A stretch of 64,000 bases of DNA from Caldinitratiruptor microaerophilus (GTDB lineage: Bacteria; Bacillota; Sulfobacillia; Symbiobacteriales; ZC4RG38). The stretch covers positions 1,240,001 to 1,304,000 of the forward strand of contig NZ_AP025628.1 in NCBI RefSeq assembly GCF_025999835.1, written 5' to 3'. The notes under the pieces are model-generated. The model worked only from the letters and a program-made list of their open reading frames with translations, did no database searches and was not told the origin of the DNA. A program made the translations under genes and the position numbers. This document shows, one piece after another, positions 26,232-34,481 of the stretch; the stretch's first letter is position 1; every line of letters begins with the position of its first letter.

Positions 26232-27620
26232 CTACCCGCGCTCGTAGTACCGCTCCCGCTCCCAGCACGTCACGACGGCGTCGTACGCCTGCTGCTCGAC
26301 CCGGGCGGCGTTGAGGTAGTGCTCCACCACCTCGGTGCCGAAGATGGCCCGGGCCGCCTCGCTCCGCTCCAGGCGGTCGATGGCCTCGTAAAGCGAGCGC
26401 GGTACCCGCGGCACCTTGGCGGCCGCGTAGGCGTTGCCATGGAATTCGGGTCCGGGGTCGATCTTGTGCTCGATCCCGTACAGCCCGGCTCCGATCGCCG
26501 CCGCGAAGGCCAGGTAGGGGTTGATGTCCGCGCCGGGGATACGATCCTCGATCCGCAGCGAGGGCCCGTGCCCGACGATCCGGAACCCGCAGGTGCGGTT
26601 GTCGCGCGCCCAGGCGACGTTGACCGGCGCCCAGCTCGCCACGGCGTAGCGCTTGTACGAGTTCACGTTGGGGGCGAAGAAGACGGAGAGGTCCTGGGCA
26701 CAGGCCAGGAGGCCGCCGAGGAACCAGCGCATGATGTCGGACATGCCATGGGGGTCGCCGTCGGCGGGGAACAGGTTGCGGCTACCGGCGAGGTCCCAGA
26801 GCGACAGGTGCAGGTGACCGCTCGAGCCGGTCCAGGTGTGGTCCGGCTTGGCCATGAAGGTGATGGAGCATCCGCTGCGGAGTGCAATCTCCTTGGCCCC
26901 GTGCTTGAAGAGGATGGCCCGATCCGCGGACTCCAGGGCCTCGGCGAAGCGGATGTTCGCCTCGTGCTGGCCCACACCGGCCTCGCCCTTGGTGAACTCG
27001 ATCGGGATGCCGGCTGCCTGCATCCCAAGTCGGATCTGGCGGTGGATCGGCTCGCCCCGGGTTCCCTGGAGGATGTGGTAGTCCTCGTTGTACCATCCGT
27101 ACGGCTCCAGGCCGTGGTAGTTCTTGCGGCGGGCGGTGTCGTAGTCGTCCCGGATGAGGTAGTACTCGAGCTCGGCCGCCGCCATCACGGTGAAGCCCAT
27201 CGCCCGCGCCTTCTCGAGCTGCCGACGGAGCACCTGCCGCGGCGCCACCGGGACCGGCGTGCCGTCCTCGAACTCGGCGTCGGCCAGCACCAGCGCCGTC
27301 TTCTCCAGCCAAGGGATCCGGCGGAGGGTGGACCAGTCGGGCCGAGCCAGCCAGTCCCCGTACCCCTGCTCCCAGCTCATGAGGCGGAACCCGGGCGGGC
27401 AGGTCATCTCCATGTCGGTGCCGAGGAGGTAGTTGCAGAAGTGGATGCCGTCCTCCGTCACGTGCTCGAGGAAGAACTCCGCCGACACCCGTTTCCCCAT
27501 CAGCCGGCCCTGCATGTCCGCAAAGGCCGTGATGACGGTGTCGATCTCGCCGATCTCCACCAGCCGGCGTAGCTGCGCCAGGTCCAGCCGGCTGGCCTGC
27601 CGGCTCTGGCTGTCTGCCAT
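26232..27620 (-). CDS. Glutamine synthetase homologue, gamma-glutamylamine ligase (PuuA/GlnA3-like)
   Basis: 462 residues from the ATG at 27620 behind AGGAGG. Glutamine-synthetase fold: N-terminal beta-grasp TVITAFADMQGRLMGKRV, then the catalytic domain with the metal glutamates in AAAELEYYL and the GQHEANIRFAEA region, the HLHLSLWD histidine, and the NPYLAFAAAIGAG C-terminal motif. Typical ammonia-assimilating tyrosine adenylylation and ammonium-site motifs are weak, and it is clustered with a PuuD-like hydrolase and an APC permease, so it probably ligates glutamate to an amine or polyamine using ATP. Confidence 0.85.
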   Translation of the reverse strand: MADSQSRQASRLDLAQLRRLVEIGEIDTVITAFADMQGRLMGKRVSAEFFLEHVTEDGIHFCNYLLGTDMEMTCPPGFRLMSWEQGYGDWLARPDWSTLRRIPWLEKTALVLADAEFEDGTPVPVAPRQVLRRQLEKARAMGFTVMAAAELEYYLIRDDYDTARRKNYHGLEPYGWYNEDYHILQGTRGEPIHRQIRLGMQAAGIPIEFTKGEAGVGQHEANIRFAEALESADRAILFKHGAKEIALRSGCSITFMAKPDHTWTGSSGHLHLSLWDLAGSRNLFPADGDPHGMSDIMRWFLGGLLACAQDLSVFFAPNVNSYKRYAVASWAPVNVAWARDNRTCGFRIVGHGPSLRIEDRIPGADINPYLAFAAAIGAGLYGIEHKIDPGPEFHGNAYAAAKVPRVPRSLYEAIDRLERSEAARAIFGTEVVEHYLNAARVEQQAYDAVVTCWERERYYERG

Positions 27621-27659
27621 CCGGTAACCCCTCCTGTCGGTACGCACTCCGGACCGGGC

Positions 27660-29171
27660 TCAGGTGGCCACCCGGCCCGTCCGCCGCCACAGGCTCTCCT
27701 GCTCGAGCGCCCGTTCGATGCGCTCGAGCTCGTCCTCGGTGCCGAGCCGCCGAGGCCCCTCGAACCGGTGCCGCTCCACCGCGACCCAGTAGAGGACGAG
27801 GGCGGCCAGAACGACCGCGAACGTGTAGCCGGTTTTTTCGTTGGGCGGGGCCACGAAGAGCACGGAGATGAACAAGATCCAAAGGATGGCCAGGACGTTC
27901 ACCAGCGTGCTGAGGGGACCGAGGTTCCACGGGCCGTCGTTCCGGCTGGTCCAAGCGCCCCGTGCGCGGGCCCACAGCTTTAGGGCCATCGGGATGCCGT
28001 AGGAGACGTACAGCGCGATGGTGGAGATCGACGTGATGATGGGCAGGGCCTCGGCGTAGACGGCGAACAGGAAGGCGACCACGACGGCGAGCCACACCGC
28101 AGCCGCGGGGGTGCGGTACCGCCGGCTCACTGTCCCGAGCCAGCGGTGGCCGGGCAGCCCCCGGTCCCGAGCGAAGGCGAAGATCATCCGGGAGTTCGCC
28201 GTCACCGAGCTCAGGCCGCAGAACCACATGGCGATGGTGACGATCCACAGCATCGCCCGACCGAAGACCCCGCCAAGCGCCTGCTCGATGGCCGTGATGT
28301 ACGGATTCGTCGCCGCCGCCACGGCCTGCGGGTCCCGGATCGCCAGGGTCACGGCGGCGAGCATGACGTACCCGAAGAAGGCCGATACCGCCACGGCCAG
28401 GTAGACGCCCCAGGCCGCCCGGACGCGAGGATTGATGGTCTCCTCGGTGACGTGGGCCGAGGCGTCGTAACCGGTGTATGTCCACTGGGCCTGCAAGAGC
28501 CCCAGCAGGAACGCCCACCAGTACGGGTAGCTCGTGGTGGTGAAGCCGGTCTCGAAGAGGTAGCTCAGATCCCGTTTCGGGGCGAAGATCAGAAGGGCCC
28601 CCACGAGCAGCGCCACTCCGCCCATGTGCCACCAGGCGCTGAGGTCGTTCAGGCGGGCCACCACCCGGATGCCGTAGTGCTTCAGGATCCCGTGGCTCAG
28701 CAGCACCACGGCGTAGACGGCGAGAAAGTTGCCCCAGGTCTCCTCCAGTCCCAAGAGCGGGGTGAGGAACAGGGATACCGACCAGTCGATCCCGGCCGTG
28801 ATCGTGAACTGGCCCACCAGGTTGAACCAGGCCGCGAACCACCCCCACGCGCGGCCGCCCAGGACGTGGCTCCAGTGGTAGATGGCTCCCGAGGTGGGGA
28901 TCGCCGAGGCCAGCTCGGCCATCGCGGCGGCGACGAAGAGCGTGAAGAAGGTCACCAGCGGCCAACCGAGCCCGTTCACCGCCGGACCACCCATCGTGAA
29001 CCCGTAACCGTAGAGGCTCACGGCTCCGGTGAGGATCGAGATGATCGAGAAAGAGATCGCGAAGTTCGAGAAGCCGCCCATGTCCCGGAACAGTTCCTGG
29101 GCGTAACCGTAACGGTGAAGCTCCCGCCGGTCCCGCTCGAGCTGTTCTACCTCGCGCTGCACGGTGCTCAT
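27660..29171 (-). CDS. APC-superfamily amino acid/amine permease
   Basis: 503 residues with about 12 membrane helices. N-terminal cytoplasmic arginine/glutamate-rich segment, then GGFSNFAISFSIISILTGAVSLYGYGF, the AIPTSGAIYHWSH substrate-site loop, and YTGYDASAHVTEETINPRVRAAWG, all typical of the amino acid/choline-GABA (BAT1-like) transporter branch. A charged, probably helical tail (about residues 465-503) follows the last helix. Sits between the GS homologue (39 bases) and a tiny membrane protein (29 bases) in the sigma-54 operon. Likely imports the amine or amino acid handled by those enzymes. Confidence 0.9.
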   Translation of the reverse strand: MSTVQREVEQLERDRRELHRYGYAQELFRDMGGFSNFAISFSIISILTGAVSLYGYGFTMGGPAVNGLGWPLVTFFTLFVAAAMAELASAIPTSGAIYHWSHVLGGRAWGWFAAWFNLVGQFTITAGIDWSVSLFLTPLLGLEETWGNFLAVYAVVLLSHGILKHYGIRVVARLNDLSAWWHMGGVALLVGALLIFAPKRDLSYLFETGFTTTSYPYWWAFLLGLLQAQWTYTGYDASAHVTEETINPRVRAAWGVYLAVAVSAFFGYVMLAAVTLAIRDPQAVAAATNPYITAIEQALGGVFGRAMLWIVTIAMWFCGLSSVTANSRMIFAFARDRGLPGHRWLGTVSRRYRTPAAAVWLAVVVAFLFAVYAEALPIITSISTIALYVSYGIPMALKLWARARGAWTSRNDGPWNLGPLSTLVNVLAILWILFISVLFVAPPNEKTGYTFAVVLAALVLYWVAVERHRFEGPRRLGTEDELERIERALEQESLWRRTGRVAT

Positions 29172-29200
29172 CCGCGCGCACCTCCCCCTCTTCTACCGGG

Positions 29201-29389
29201 CTACCGGGCAGAGACCGTGCTCGCCCCGTGCGGCTCCTCGCTGCGGGTCTCCTGCCCCAGTACCTTCAGGTCCATGAAGCTGACATGCTCCTCCTCGCGC
29301 CACGTCCGCACGCCGCGGTTCCCGAGCCATCCCAGAAACACCGCGTTCGCGGCAGCGAGGAGCACCACCAAGATGCCGATTGCGGTCAT
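29201..29389 (-). CDS. Small single-helix membrane protein, possible permease accessory subunit
   Basis: 62 residues from the ATG at 29389, behind a strong GGGAGGGG site. One N-terminal transmembrane helix TAIGILVVLLAAANAVFLGWLG, then a soluble tail of about 38 charged residues (VRTWREEEHVSF onwards). No family recognised. Its place, 37 bases after the hydrolase and 29 before the APC permease, with its own strong ribosome site, resembles small accessory proteins encoded beside symporters. Confidence 0.7.
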   Translation of the reverse strand: MTAIGILVVLLAAANAVFLGWLGNRGVRTWREEEHVSFMDLKVLGQETRSEEPHGASTVSAR

Positions 29390-29426
29390 CGCTATCCCCT
29401 CCCTCTCCTCGCGCCGAGTCGGCCGA

Positions 29427-30212
29427 CTACACCCGGTCGCCCGAGCGGACCCGCTCACGGTAGCGACCGGCCTCAACGACCAGCCAGCGGAACGGCACGA
29501 GCCCCTCTTCGTCGCCGGCCGCCACCATCTCGGGATGCCACTGGACGGCGAGGAACTCCGGCCTGTCCGGCATCACGAGGGCCTCGATCACGCCGTCCGG
29601 AGCCGTCCCGATGACCGCCAGGCCCCGCCCGAGGCGATCGATCGTCTGGTGGTGGAAGCTGTTGGTGAGAATCACCTCCTTCCCGTAGAGCTCGGCGAGG
29701 ACACTGCCCGGCGCCAGGGAAACCGGGTGCACACGGTACCAGCGCGGTCCCTGGCGCAAGTTGTGGGCGAGCGACGTGCCGGGCCGGTCGGAGAGATCCT
29801 GGTAGAGAGTGCCGCCGAGCAGCACGTTGACCAGCTGCATCCCCCGGCACACAGCCAGGAGCGGCAAACCTGCCTGCAGCGCGTGGTCCGCCAGCGCGAG
29901 TTCGAACCGGTCCCGCTCGGGGTCCACCCGCCCCAGGTGGGGCCCGGGCTCCTGGCCGTAGGTCCACGGGTCGATGTCCTCGCCGCCCGCCAGCACCAGG
30001 CCGTCCAGCCGGGTGACGTAGGCCCGGATGAGCGCCTCATCCCTCACCAGGGGGAGGGTGACGGGCAGCCCACCGGCCCGGCGCACGGCTTCCACGTAAT
30101 CCTCGCTCACCAGCGTGAACGACTGCCCCTCTCGCCCCCGCAGCGTCCCCCCCACCGGTTCCGTCGGACCGATGTGGTACCCCGTGAGGCCGATGAGCGG
30201 CGCCTGCTGCAT
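29427..30212 (-). CDS. puuD: Gamma-glutamyl-gamma-aminobutyrate hydrolase-like amidase (PuuD type)
   Basis: 261 residues, class I glutamine-amidotransferase-like peptidase C26. Catalytic triad visible: Cys122 in AVCRGMQLVNVLLGG, His226 and Glu228 in VQWHPEMV. The oxyanion region LVLAGGEDIDPWTYG (about 72-86) is typical of PuuD/YvdE. Hydrolyses a gamma-glutamyl amide to glutamate and the amine or amino acid. First gene of the operon; the GGGAGG site lies seven bases before the ATG and the sigma-54 promoter about 40 bases upstream. Role fits a gamma-glutamylated intermediate made by the GS homologue. Confidence 0.9.
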   Translation of the reverse strand: MQQAPLIGLTGYHIGPTEPVGGTLRGREGQSFTLVSEDYVEAVRRAGGLPVTLPLVRDEALIRAYVTRLDGLVLAGGEDIDPWTYGQEPGPHLGRVDPERDRFELALADHALQAGLPLLAVCRGMQLVNVLLGGTLYQDLSDRPGTSLAHNLRQGPRWYRVHPVSLAPGSVLAELYGKEVILTNSFHHQTIDRLGRGLAVIGTAPDGVIEALVMPDRPEFLAVQWHPEMVAAGDEEGLVPFRWLVVEAGRYRERVRSGDRV

Positions 30213-30249
30213 AACCCAACCTCCCCGCGTCGATCACCTGACACGCTTA

Positions 30250-30266
30250 CGCAAACTGCGTGCCAA
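30250..30266 (-). promoter_or_regulatory. Sigma-54 (RpoN) -24/-12 promoter
   Basis: On the minus strand TTGGCACG-CAGT-TTGC occupies 30266 to 30251, with exactly ten bases between the -24 GG and the -12 GC, an almost perfect match to the sigma-54 consensus TGGCACG-N4-TTGC. Expected transcript start is near 30240, about 28 bases before the puuD ATG. The sigma-54 activator gene is directly upstream. Confidence 0.9.
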
Positions 30267-30366
30267 GTGAGGAAGCGAAGGGACAAGACCCGTACCGACC
30301 GCCGGATCGACCCGGGGGCAAAGCGCGAAGCAGGGCGGCCGGGAGTTCTACCCGCGAGTCCGGCCG

Positions 30367-30423
30367 CCCCATTTCAGCCCATTTTCGGCACCACAAATGG
30401 GATGGTGTATCCCATTTGTGGTG
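30367..30423. promoter_or_regulatory. Activator binding-site cluster: palindrome plus half-sites
   Basis: A perfect inverted repeat with 14-bp arms CACCACAAATGGGA (30389-30402) and TCCCATTTGTGGTG (30410-30423) has a 7-base spacer; two further CCCATTT half-sites lie at 30368-30374 and 30378-30384. Its centre is about 140 bp upstream of the sigma-54 -24 box, a normal upstream-activating-sequence distance. It also abuts the end of the activator gene, so a terminator role is possible, but no T-run follows on the minus strand. Confidence 0.75.
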
Positions 30424-30435
30424 TCCTTTTCCCTT

Positions 30436-32448
30436 TCAGATCGGCGAATGGCGGCTCTCCTGTACGTACTCCGTTCCGGCAGGGGTGAGCCGCGTGCCGG
30501 ACCGCCCTCGCCGTGGCTCCACGAGGCCCGCCTCCGCCAGGGCCCGGAGACAGCGCCGGACCTCCGCCTCCCCCACCCGGAACCCGGCCGCCCGGGCCGC
30601 CCGCACCAGGCTCCGCCGGCCGGTGCCCTCGCCCGACTGCAGGGAATCGAGAAGAAAACGCGCGAGATCAGCACGGCGCACGCCGGCCCCCGTTCCGTTC
30701 GGGCGGCCCGCCTGCGCCCGGCGGACGGACGGCGGGAGGTCGGTGACCCGGAATTCCCCGTCGCACACCGTGGCCAGGTACTCCACGCAGCTCCGGAGTT
30801 CACGCACGTTCCCCGGCCAGTCGTGCGCCAGCAGGGCGCCCAGGACGTCCGGCGGCAGGGGCCGGGGGTCGCCGAGCTCGTCCAGGAAGCGCCGGACCAG
30901 GAGGGGGATGTCCTCCTTGCGCTCCCGGAGGGGCGGGATGTGCAGGGGGAGCACCGCCAGCCGGTAGTACAGGTCGGCCCGGAACCGGCCGGCGGCCACC
31001 GCCGCCTCCAGATCCTGGTTGGTGGCGCCGATGACGCGGACGTCGACCGGGCGCACCCGGGTGGCCCCCACCCGCATCACCTCGCGCTCCTGCAGGACCC
31101 GCAGGAGGCGGGCCTGCAGGGCGGGGGAGAGGTCGGCGATCTCGTCGAGGAAGATCGTGCCCCGGTGCGCCTGTTCGAACAGACCGGCCTTCCCGCCCCG
31201 GCGCGCACCGGTGAAGGCGCCCTCCTCGTATCCGAAGAGCTCGCTCTCCAGCAGGGATTCGGGGATCGCCGCGCAGTTGATGGCGACGAACGGGTACGGC
31301 GCCCGGGGCGAGGCATTGTGGATCGCCTGGGCGAACAGCTCCTTTCCCGTGCCGCTCTCGCCGATCAGGAGGATGGACGCCGCCCCGCCCACCAGGCGCA
31401 TCGCGCGGGCCACGGTGTCCCGGATGGCCTGGCTCTCCCCGACAATGTCGGTGAACGTATAGCGCGCGACGAACCCCCGCTCCCGCAGCTCCAGCCGCAG
31501 GCGGCGGTCCGCCTCCTCGAGGTCCTGGGCGTACCGGAGGGTGTAGACGACACCCCGGTCCGCCCCCCGGCTCGCCGCCGTGGCGACCACCTCCCGGCCG
31601 CCGACGCGAAGGACCTCCGGACCCCCGCCGGGGACGGGCCACGCCTGCGGCCCGACCCCCAGCGCGGCCCGGATCCGGCCGATGCTCTGGCCGACCACCT
31701 GCCACGCCTGCTGGCCGAGGATCTGCTCGGCGGTGCGGTTCACCAGCCGGACGATCCCCGCGCCGTCGACCGCCAGGATGCCCTCGTGCACCGCGTCCAG
31801 TACGGCCTCCAGGTCCTGCCGCAGCGCGGAAAACCACTGCAGGACCTGGCGGGTCCCCGGCCGCGTCATGACCTGCTGCTCGTAGACGGCCAGGCGCCGG
31901 TGCTCCTCGGGGCCGAAGCGGCCGAGCAGCGTCAGCACCTCCAGGATGGTGGCCGGGTCCAGGACCCGGTCGCCGAGGTCCAGGACCCGCTCCACCCAGG
32001 GCGGCACCAGGTGCGGTTCTCCGGGCGTGATGGCCAGCTGCACCCGGGGCACCTCGGACATGCCGGGGTAGACCGGCGTGAGCGCCAGGTGCACGGCGCC
32101 GAGTTCCCGCAGCAGCGCGACGGTGTCGACCGCCGTGTCCGGACCGTCGTTCACCACCAGGGCCGCCGTGCGCGCCGGGAGGGCCATGACCTCCTCCCAC
32201 GCCTGCCGGCGGAGCGTCCGGACGGCCGTGACCACCGCGGTCCCGGGCAGCAGCCAGTCGCCCAGGCGGCTCGTCATGAGGGGGGTCGAGGTGACGACGA
32301 GCGCACCCTCGGGCCGCTCGCCGAGCCCGTGCTCGAGCGATCGCCCCTCCACCGCCACCCGATCCCCGAAAAAGGCCTTGAACTGGCCCACGAGGATCCG
32401 GGCAGTCCGCTCCCGGTTCGCGACGACCAGGACTCGCTGCGCGCCCAT
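30436..32448 (-). CDS. Sigma-54-dependent transcriptional activator with winged-helix C-terminus
   Basis: 670 residues from the ATG at 32448; an in-frame GTG at 32457 is an alternative. Layout: N-terminal PrpR-like sensor (about 1-180), PAS domain (about 215-310; [17 protein letters not shown]), AAA+ domain (about 330-560) with Walker A GESGTGKE 363-370, the sigma-54 contact loop GAFTGA 410-415 and Walker B IFLDE near 432, then a winged helix (about 600-670; [22 protein letters not shown] split by wing residues) where most relatives have a Fis helix-turn-helix. Expected to drive the puuD-led operon from the sigma-54 promoter. The inducer is probably a small molecule sensed by the N-terminus or PAS domain. 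Confidence 0.92.
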   Translation of the reverse strand: MGAQRVLVVANRERTARILVGQFKAFFGDRVAVEGRSLEHGLGERPEGALVVTSTPLMTSRLGDWLLPGTAVVTAVRTLRRQAWEEVMALPARTAALVVNDGPDTAVDTVALLRELGAVHLALTPVYPGMSEVPRVQLAITPGEPHLVPPWVERVLDLGDRVLDPATILEVLTLLGRFGPEEHRRLAVYEQQVMTRPGTRQVLQWFSALRQDLEAVLDAVHEGILAVDGAGIVRLVNRTAEQILGQQAWQVVGQSIGRIRAALGVGPQAWPVPGGGPEVLRVGGREVVATAASRGADRGVVYTLRYAQDLEEADRRLRLELRERGFVARYTFTDIVGESQAIRDTVARAMRLVGGAASILLIGESGTGKELFAQAIHNASPRAPYPFVAINCAAIPESLLESELFGYEEGAFTGARRGGKAGLFEQAHRGTIFLDEIADLSPALQARLLRVLQEREVMRVGATRVRPVDVRVIGATNQDLEAAVAAGRFRADLYYRLAVLPLHIPPLRERKEDIPLLVRRFLDELGDPRPLPPDVLGALLAHDWPGNVRELRSCVEYLATVCDGEFRVTDLPPSVRRAQAGRPNGTGAGVRRADLARFLLDSLQSGEGTGRRSLVRAARAAGFRVGEAEVRRCLRALAEAGLVEPRRGRSGTRLTPAGTEYVQESRHSPI

Positions 32449-32505
32449 CCACACCACCGCACCGTCGGTATGTTGCGGGCCCCCTGCGGGGGCCCTCCTT
32501 CGCGA

Positions 32506-32721
32506 TCACGCGTGCCGCCGGGGCGGCCACCACCCGAAGAGCTGCAGCATGTTCGCCCACATCCAGGCGTGCCGGGCCTCGTCCCGGCGCACGTTCTCAA
32601 AGTGCACGGCCAACCAGGGGTCGGGCGCCGTGCGGGCCAGGCGGCCGTAGAATTCGACCGCCTCCGCCTCGTCGAGGTATGCCTCCTCCAGGGCCCTGCG
32701 GAAGGTCTCCTGTCCGTCCAC
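32506..32721 (-). CDS. Small ferritin-like (two-helix) protein
   Basis: 71 residues from a GTG at 32721, about nine bases after GGGAGGAGG; GTG codons at 32727 and 32739 are alternatives. Two predicted helices: EEAYLDEAEAVEFYGRLAR and the one with VHFENVRRDEARHAWMWANML. The first Glu cluster and the E-x-x-H in DEARH match half of a rubrerythrin/ferritin di-iron four-helix bundle. A two-helix subunit would need to dimerise to bind iron, as encapsulin-associated ferritins do. No encapsulin is nearby. Lies between a thioesterase gene and the sigma-54 activator, all on one strand. Confidence 0.65.
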   Translation of the reverse strand: MDGQETFRRALEEAYLDEAEAVEFYGRLARTAPDPWLAVHFENVRRDEARHAWMWANMLQLFGWWPPRRHA

Positions 32722-32775
32722 GCTCACCCCTCCTCCCACAGGCCAGTTTACGGAAGAGGGGTGCTTCTGGCCCTG

Positions 32776-33177
32776 TCACGGGGCCTTCTTCTGCTCCACC
32801 CGGTTCAGGAAGCGGTCGAGCTGGACGATGAAGCGCTCGTGCCGGCCCTCGCCGATCTTCTCCGTCTCGTCGTGGGCCTCGACGCGGAAGACCAGGCGGC
32901 GCCCGTCGACCTCCTCCAGCACCGCCCGGGCCACCACCTCCATCCCGACGGGCGTGGCGGCCAGGTGGCGGACGTCGACGAGGATTCCGACCGTCGTCTC
33001 CCCCGGCGCCAGGTGCGGCTGCACGGCCGTGGCTGCCGCGCCCTCCATGAGCCCGATCATGTGGGGCGTGGAGAAGACCCGCACGCCGCCGCTGCCGATC
33101 GCCTCGGCGGTGTGTTCCGGCCCGACGCGCAGGCGCAGCTCGCCGGTGAGGCCGGGGGTGAGGGCAGGCGTCGTCAT
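32776..33177 (-). CDS. Hot-dog fold thioesterase (fluoroacetyl-CoA thioesterase FlK-like)
   Basis: 133 residues from the ATG at 33177; GAGGAGG abuts an earlier ATG at 33183. Matches the FlK-type family: an early VFSTPHMIGLMEGAAATAV with Ser/Thr, His, Glu and the C-terminal HDETEKIGEGRHERFIV. This family hydrolyses acyl-CoA thioesters or acts as a housekeeping hot-dog enzyme; most members do not act on fluoroacetyl-CoA. First of three same-strand genes before the sigma-54 activator (gaps of 54 and 57 bases), so co-transcription is possible. Confidence 0.8.
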   Translation of the reverse strand: MTTPALTPGLTGELRLRVGPEHTAEAIGSGGVRVFSTPHMIGLMEGAAATAVQPHLAPGETTVGILVDVRHLAATPVGMEVVARAVLEEVDGRRLVFRVEAHDETEKIGEGRHERFIVQLDRFLNRVEQKKAP

Positions 33178-33554
33178 CTTCATCCTCCTCGGTGGGATCA
33201 CTGCCGGTCGGACGGGTACCGTCCATCCGCACCGGAGCACCGATTTCGCCCCGCAGGGACGTGAACCCTGCCGGCCTCCGCCAGCCCCAGGACTAAGGAT
33301 CTGGGTGAGATGTGCACTTCAGGACCCGCTAGGATCGCCGTTGCGGGTCCTCAAGTGCACGACCGGGAACGCCGGCGGTGGGATGTGGTCCGGCGGTTTT
33401 CAGGGCAAACTTTGCCCCGACGGGAGTCGGTGTTGTGCAGAACCCTTCGCACGAGTGGCCGCACCGGACCCGCCCTGGACGCCCGTCGTGCCGGGGCGAT
33501 ACCTGGCCCCGCCCCGACGTTCGCCGCGCACACTACTGCCGGGGGTGGGCCGTC
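33178..33554. promoter_or_regulatory. Divergent promoter region with two inverted repeats
   Basis: 377 bases between the thioesterase (minus) and gnd (plus). It contains a long inverted repeat, GTGCACTTCAGGACCCGC (33312-33329) against GCGGGTCCTCAAGTGCAC (33343-33360), 18-bp arms with one mismatch around a 13-base loop, and a short operator-like palindrome GGGCAAA-c-TTTGCCC (33403-33417). Either could be a regulator site for one of the divergent operons. No gene seen. Confidence 0.5.
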
Positions 33555-34481
33555 GTGGACATCGGCCTGATCGGGCTCGGCCGGATGGGGTTCAACCTGG
33601 CGCGTAACCTGAGGGACCACGGGCACCGGGTAGTCGTGTACAACCGGTCGCCGGAGAAGGTGCGGCAGGCGGAGGCCGAGGGGTTCGAGGGCACCTACCG
33701 CCCAGGCGAGCTGGTCGGGCGGCTCCAGCCGCCGCGGCACGTGTGGCTCATGCTGCCGGCGGGAAGGCCGGTCGACGACGTGATCGACGCCCTGGTGCCG
33801 CACCTCCGCGCGGGCGACGTGGTCATCGACGGGGGCAACTCGCACTGGCAGGACACGCTCCGGCGGGCCGAGCACCTGAAGGCATACGGCTTGCGGCTGG
33901 TGGACGTGGGGACGAGCGGCGGGATCGAGGGCGCCCGGCACGGGGCGTGCACGATGATCGGCGCGGACGAGGACCTTTTCGCCCGCCTCGAACCCGTCTT
34001 CCGGGACATCAGCGTGCCCGGGGGGTACCTCCGCACCGGGCCGGTGGGCAGCGGACACTTCGTGAAGATGGTGCACAACGGGATCGAGTACGGGATGCTG
34101 CAGGCGATCGGCGAGGGGTTCGAGATCCTGAGCCGCGCCCCGTTCCCGCTCGACCTGCGGGCCGTGGCGGCCGTCTACGCCCGCGGGTCGGTGATCCGGG
34201 GATGGCTGATGGAGCTCACCGAGCGGGCGCTCGCGCGGGACCCGAAGCTGGAGCGGATCGCCGGGGTGGTGCACCACTCGGGGGAGGGCCGCTGGACGGC
34301 CGAGACCGCCCTCGCCCTGGGGGTGCCTGCGCCGGTCATCACCACGTCCGTGTTCATGCGCTACCGCTCGGAGCAGGCGGAGAGCTTCGGGGCGAAGGTG
34401 ATCGCGGCCCTGCGGGGCGAGTTCGGGGGGCATCCCGTCGAGCCGGCCGCAGCCCAGGGCCCGGCGGTGGCGCGGCCATGA
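33555..34481 (+). CDS. gnd: 6-phosphogluconate dehydrogenase, short (decarboxylating, GntZ-like)
   Basis: 308 residues from the GTG at 33555; an open frame runs further left without homology. Short bacterial 6PGDH/GntZ type, as opposed to the 470-residue form. NAD(P) fold DIGLIGLGRMGFNLARNL at 2-19, then VVIDGGNSHWQDTLRR, the substrate motif VDVGTSGGIEGARHG and the catalytic region VGSGHFVKMVHNGIEYGMLQAIGEG. Converts 6-phosphogluconate to ribulose 5-phosphate and CO2. The stop overlaps zwf by four bases, giving both oxidative pentose-phosphate dehydrogenases in one transcript. Confidence 0.92.
   Translation: MDIGLIGLGRMGFNLARNLRDHGHRVVVYNRSPEKVRQAEAEGFEGTYRPGELVGRLQPPRHVWLMLPAGRPVDDVIDALVPHLRAGDVVIDGGNSHWQDTLRRAEHLKAYGLRLVDVGTSGGIEGARHGACTMIGADEDLFARLEPVFRDISVPGGYLRTGPVGSGHFVKMVHNGIEYGMLQAIGEGFEILSRAPFPLDLRAVAAVYARGSVIRGWLMELTERALARDPKLERIAGVVHHSGEGRWTAETALALGVPAPVITTSVFMRYRSEQAESFGAKVIAALRGEFGGHPVEPAAAQGPAVARP

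Noticed and set aside
30389-30423. The palindrome as a terminator of the sigma-54 activator gene.
   Set aside because: Minus-strand reading gives no T-run after the stem, and extra half-sites flank one side. An activator site 140 bp from a sigma-54 promoter explains it better, though both roles could coexist.
12453-33347. A 17-base identical word (12453-12469 and 33331-33347) near two hairpin regions.
   Set aside because: Chance matches of this length are expected in about 64 kb of such GC-rich DNA, and the flanks do not extend the similarity.
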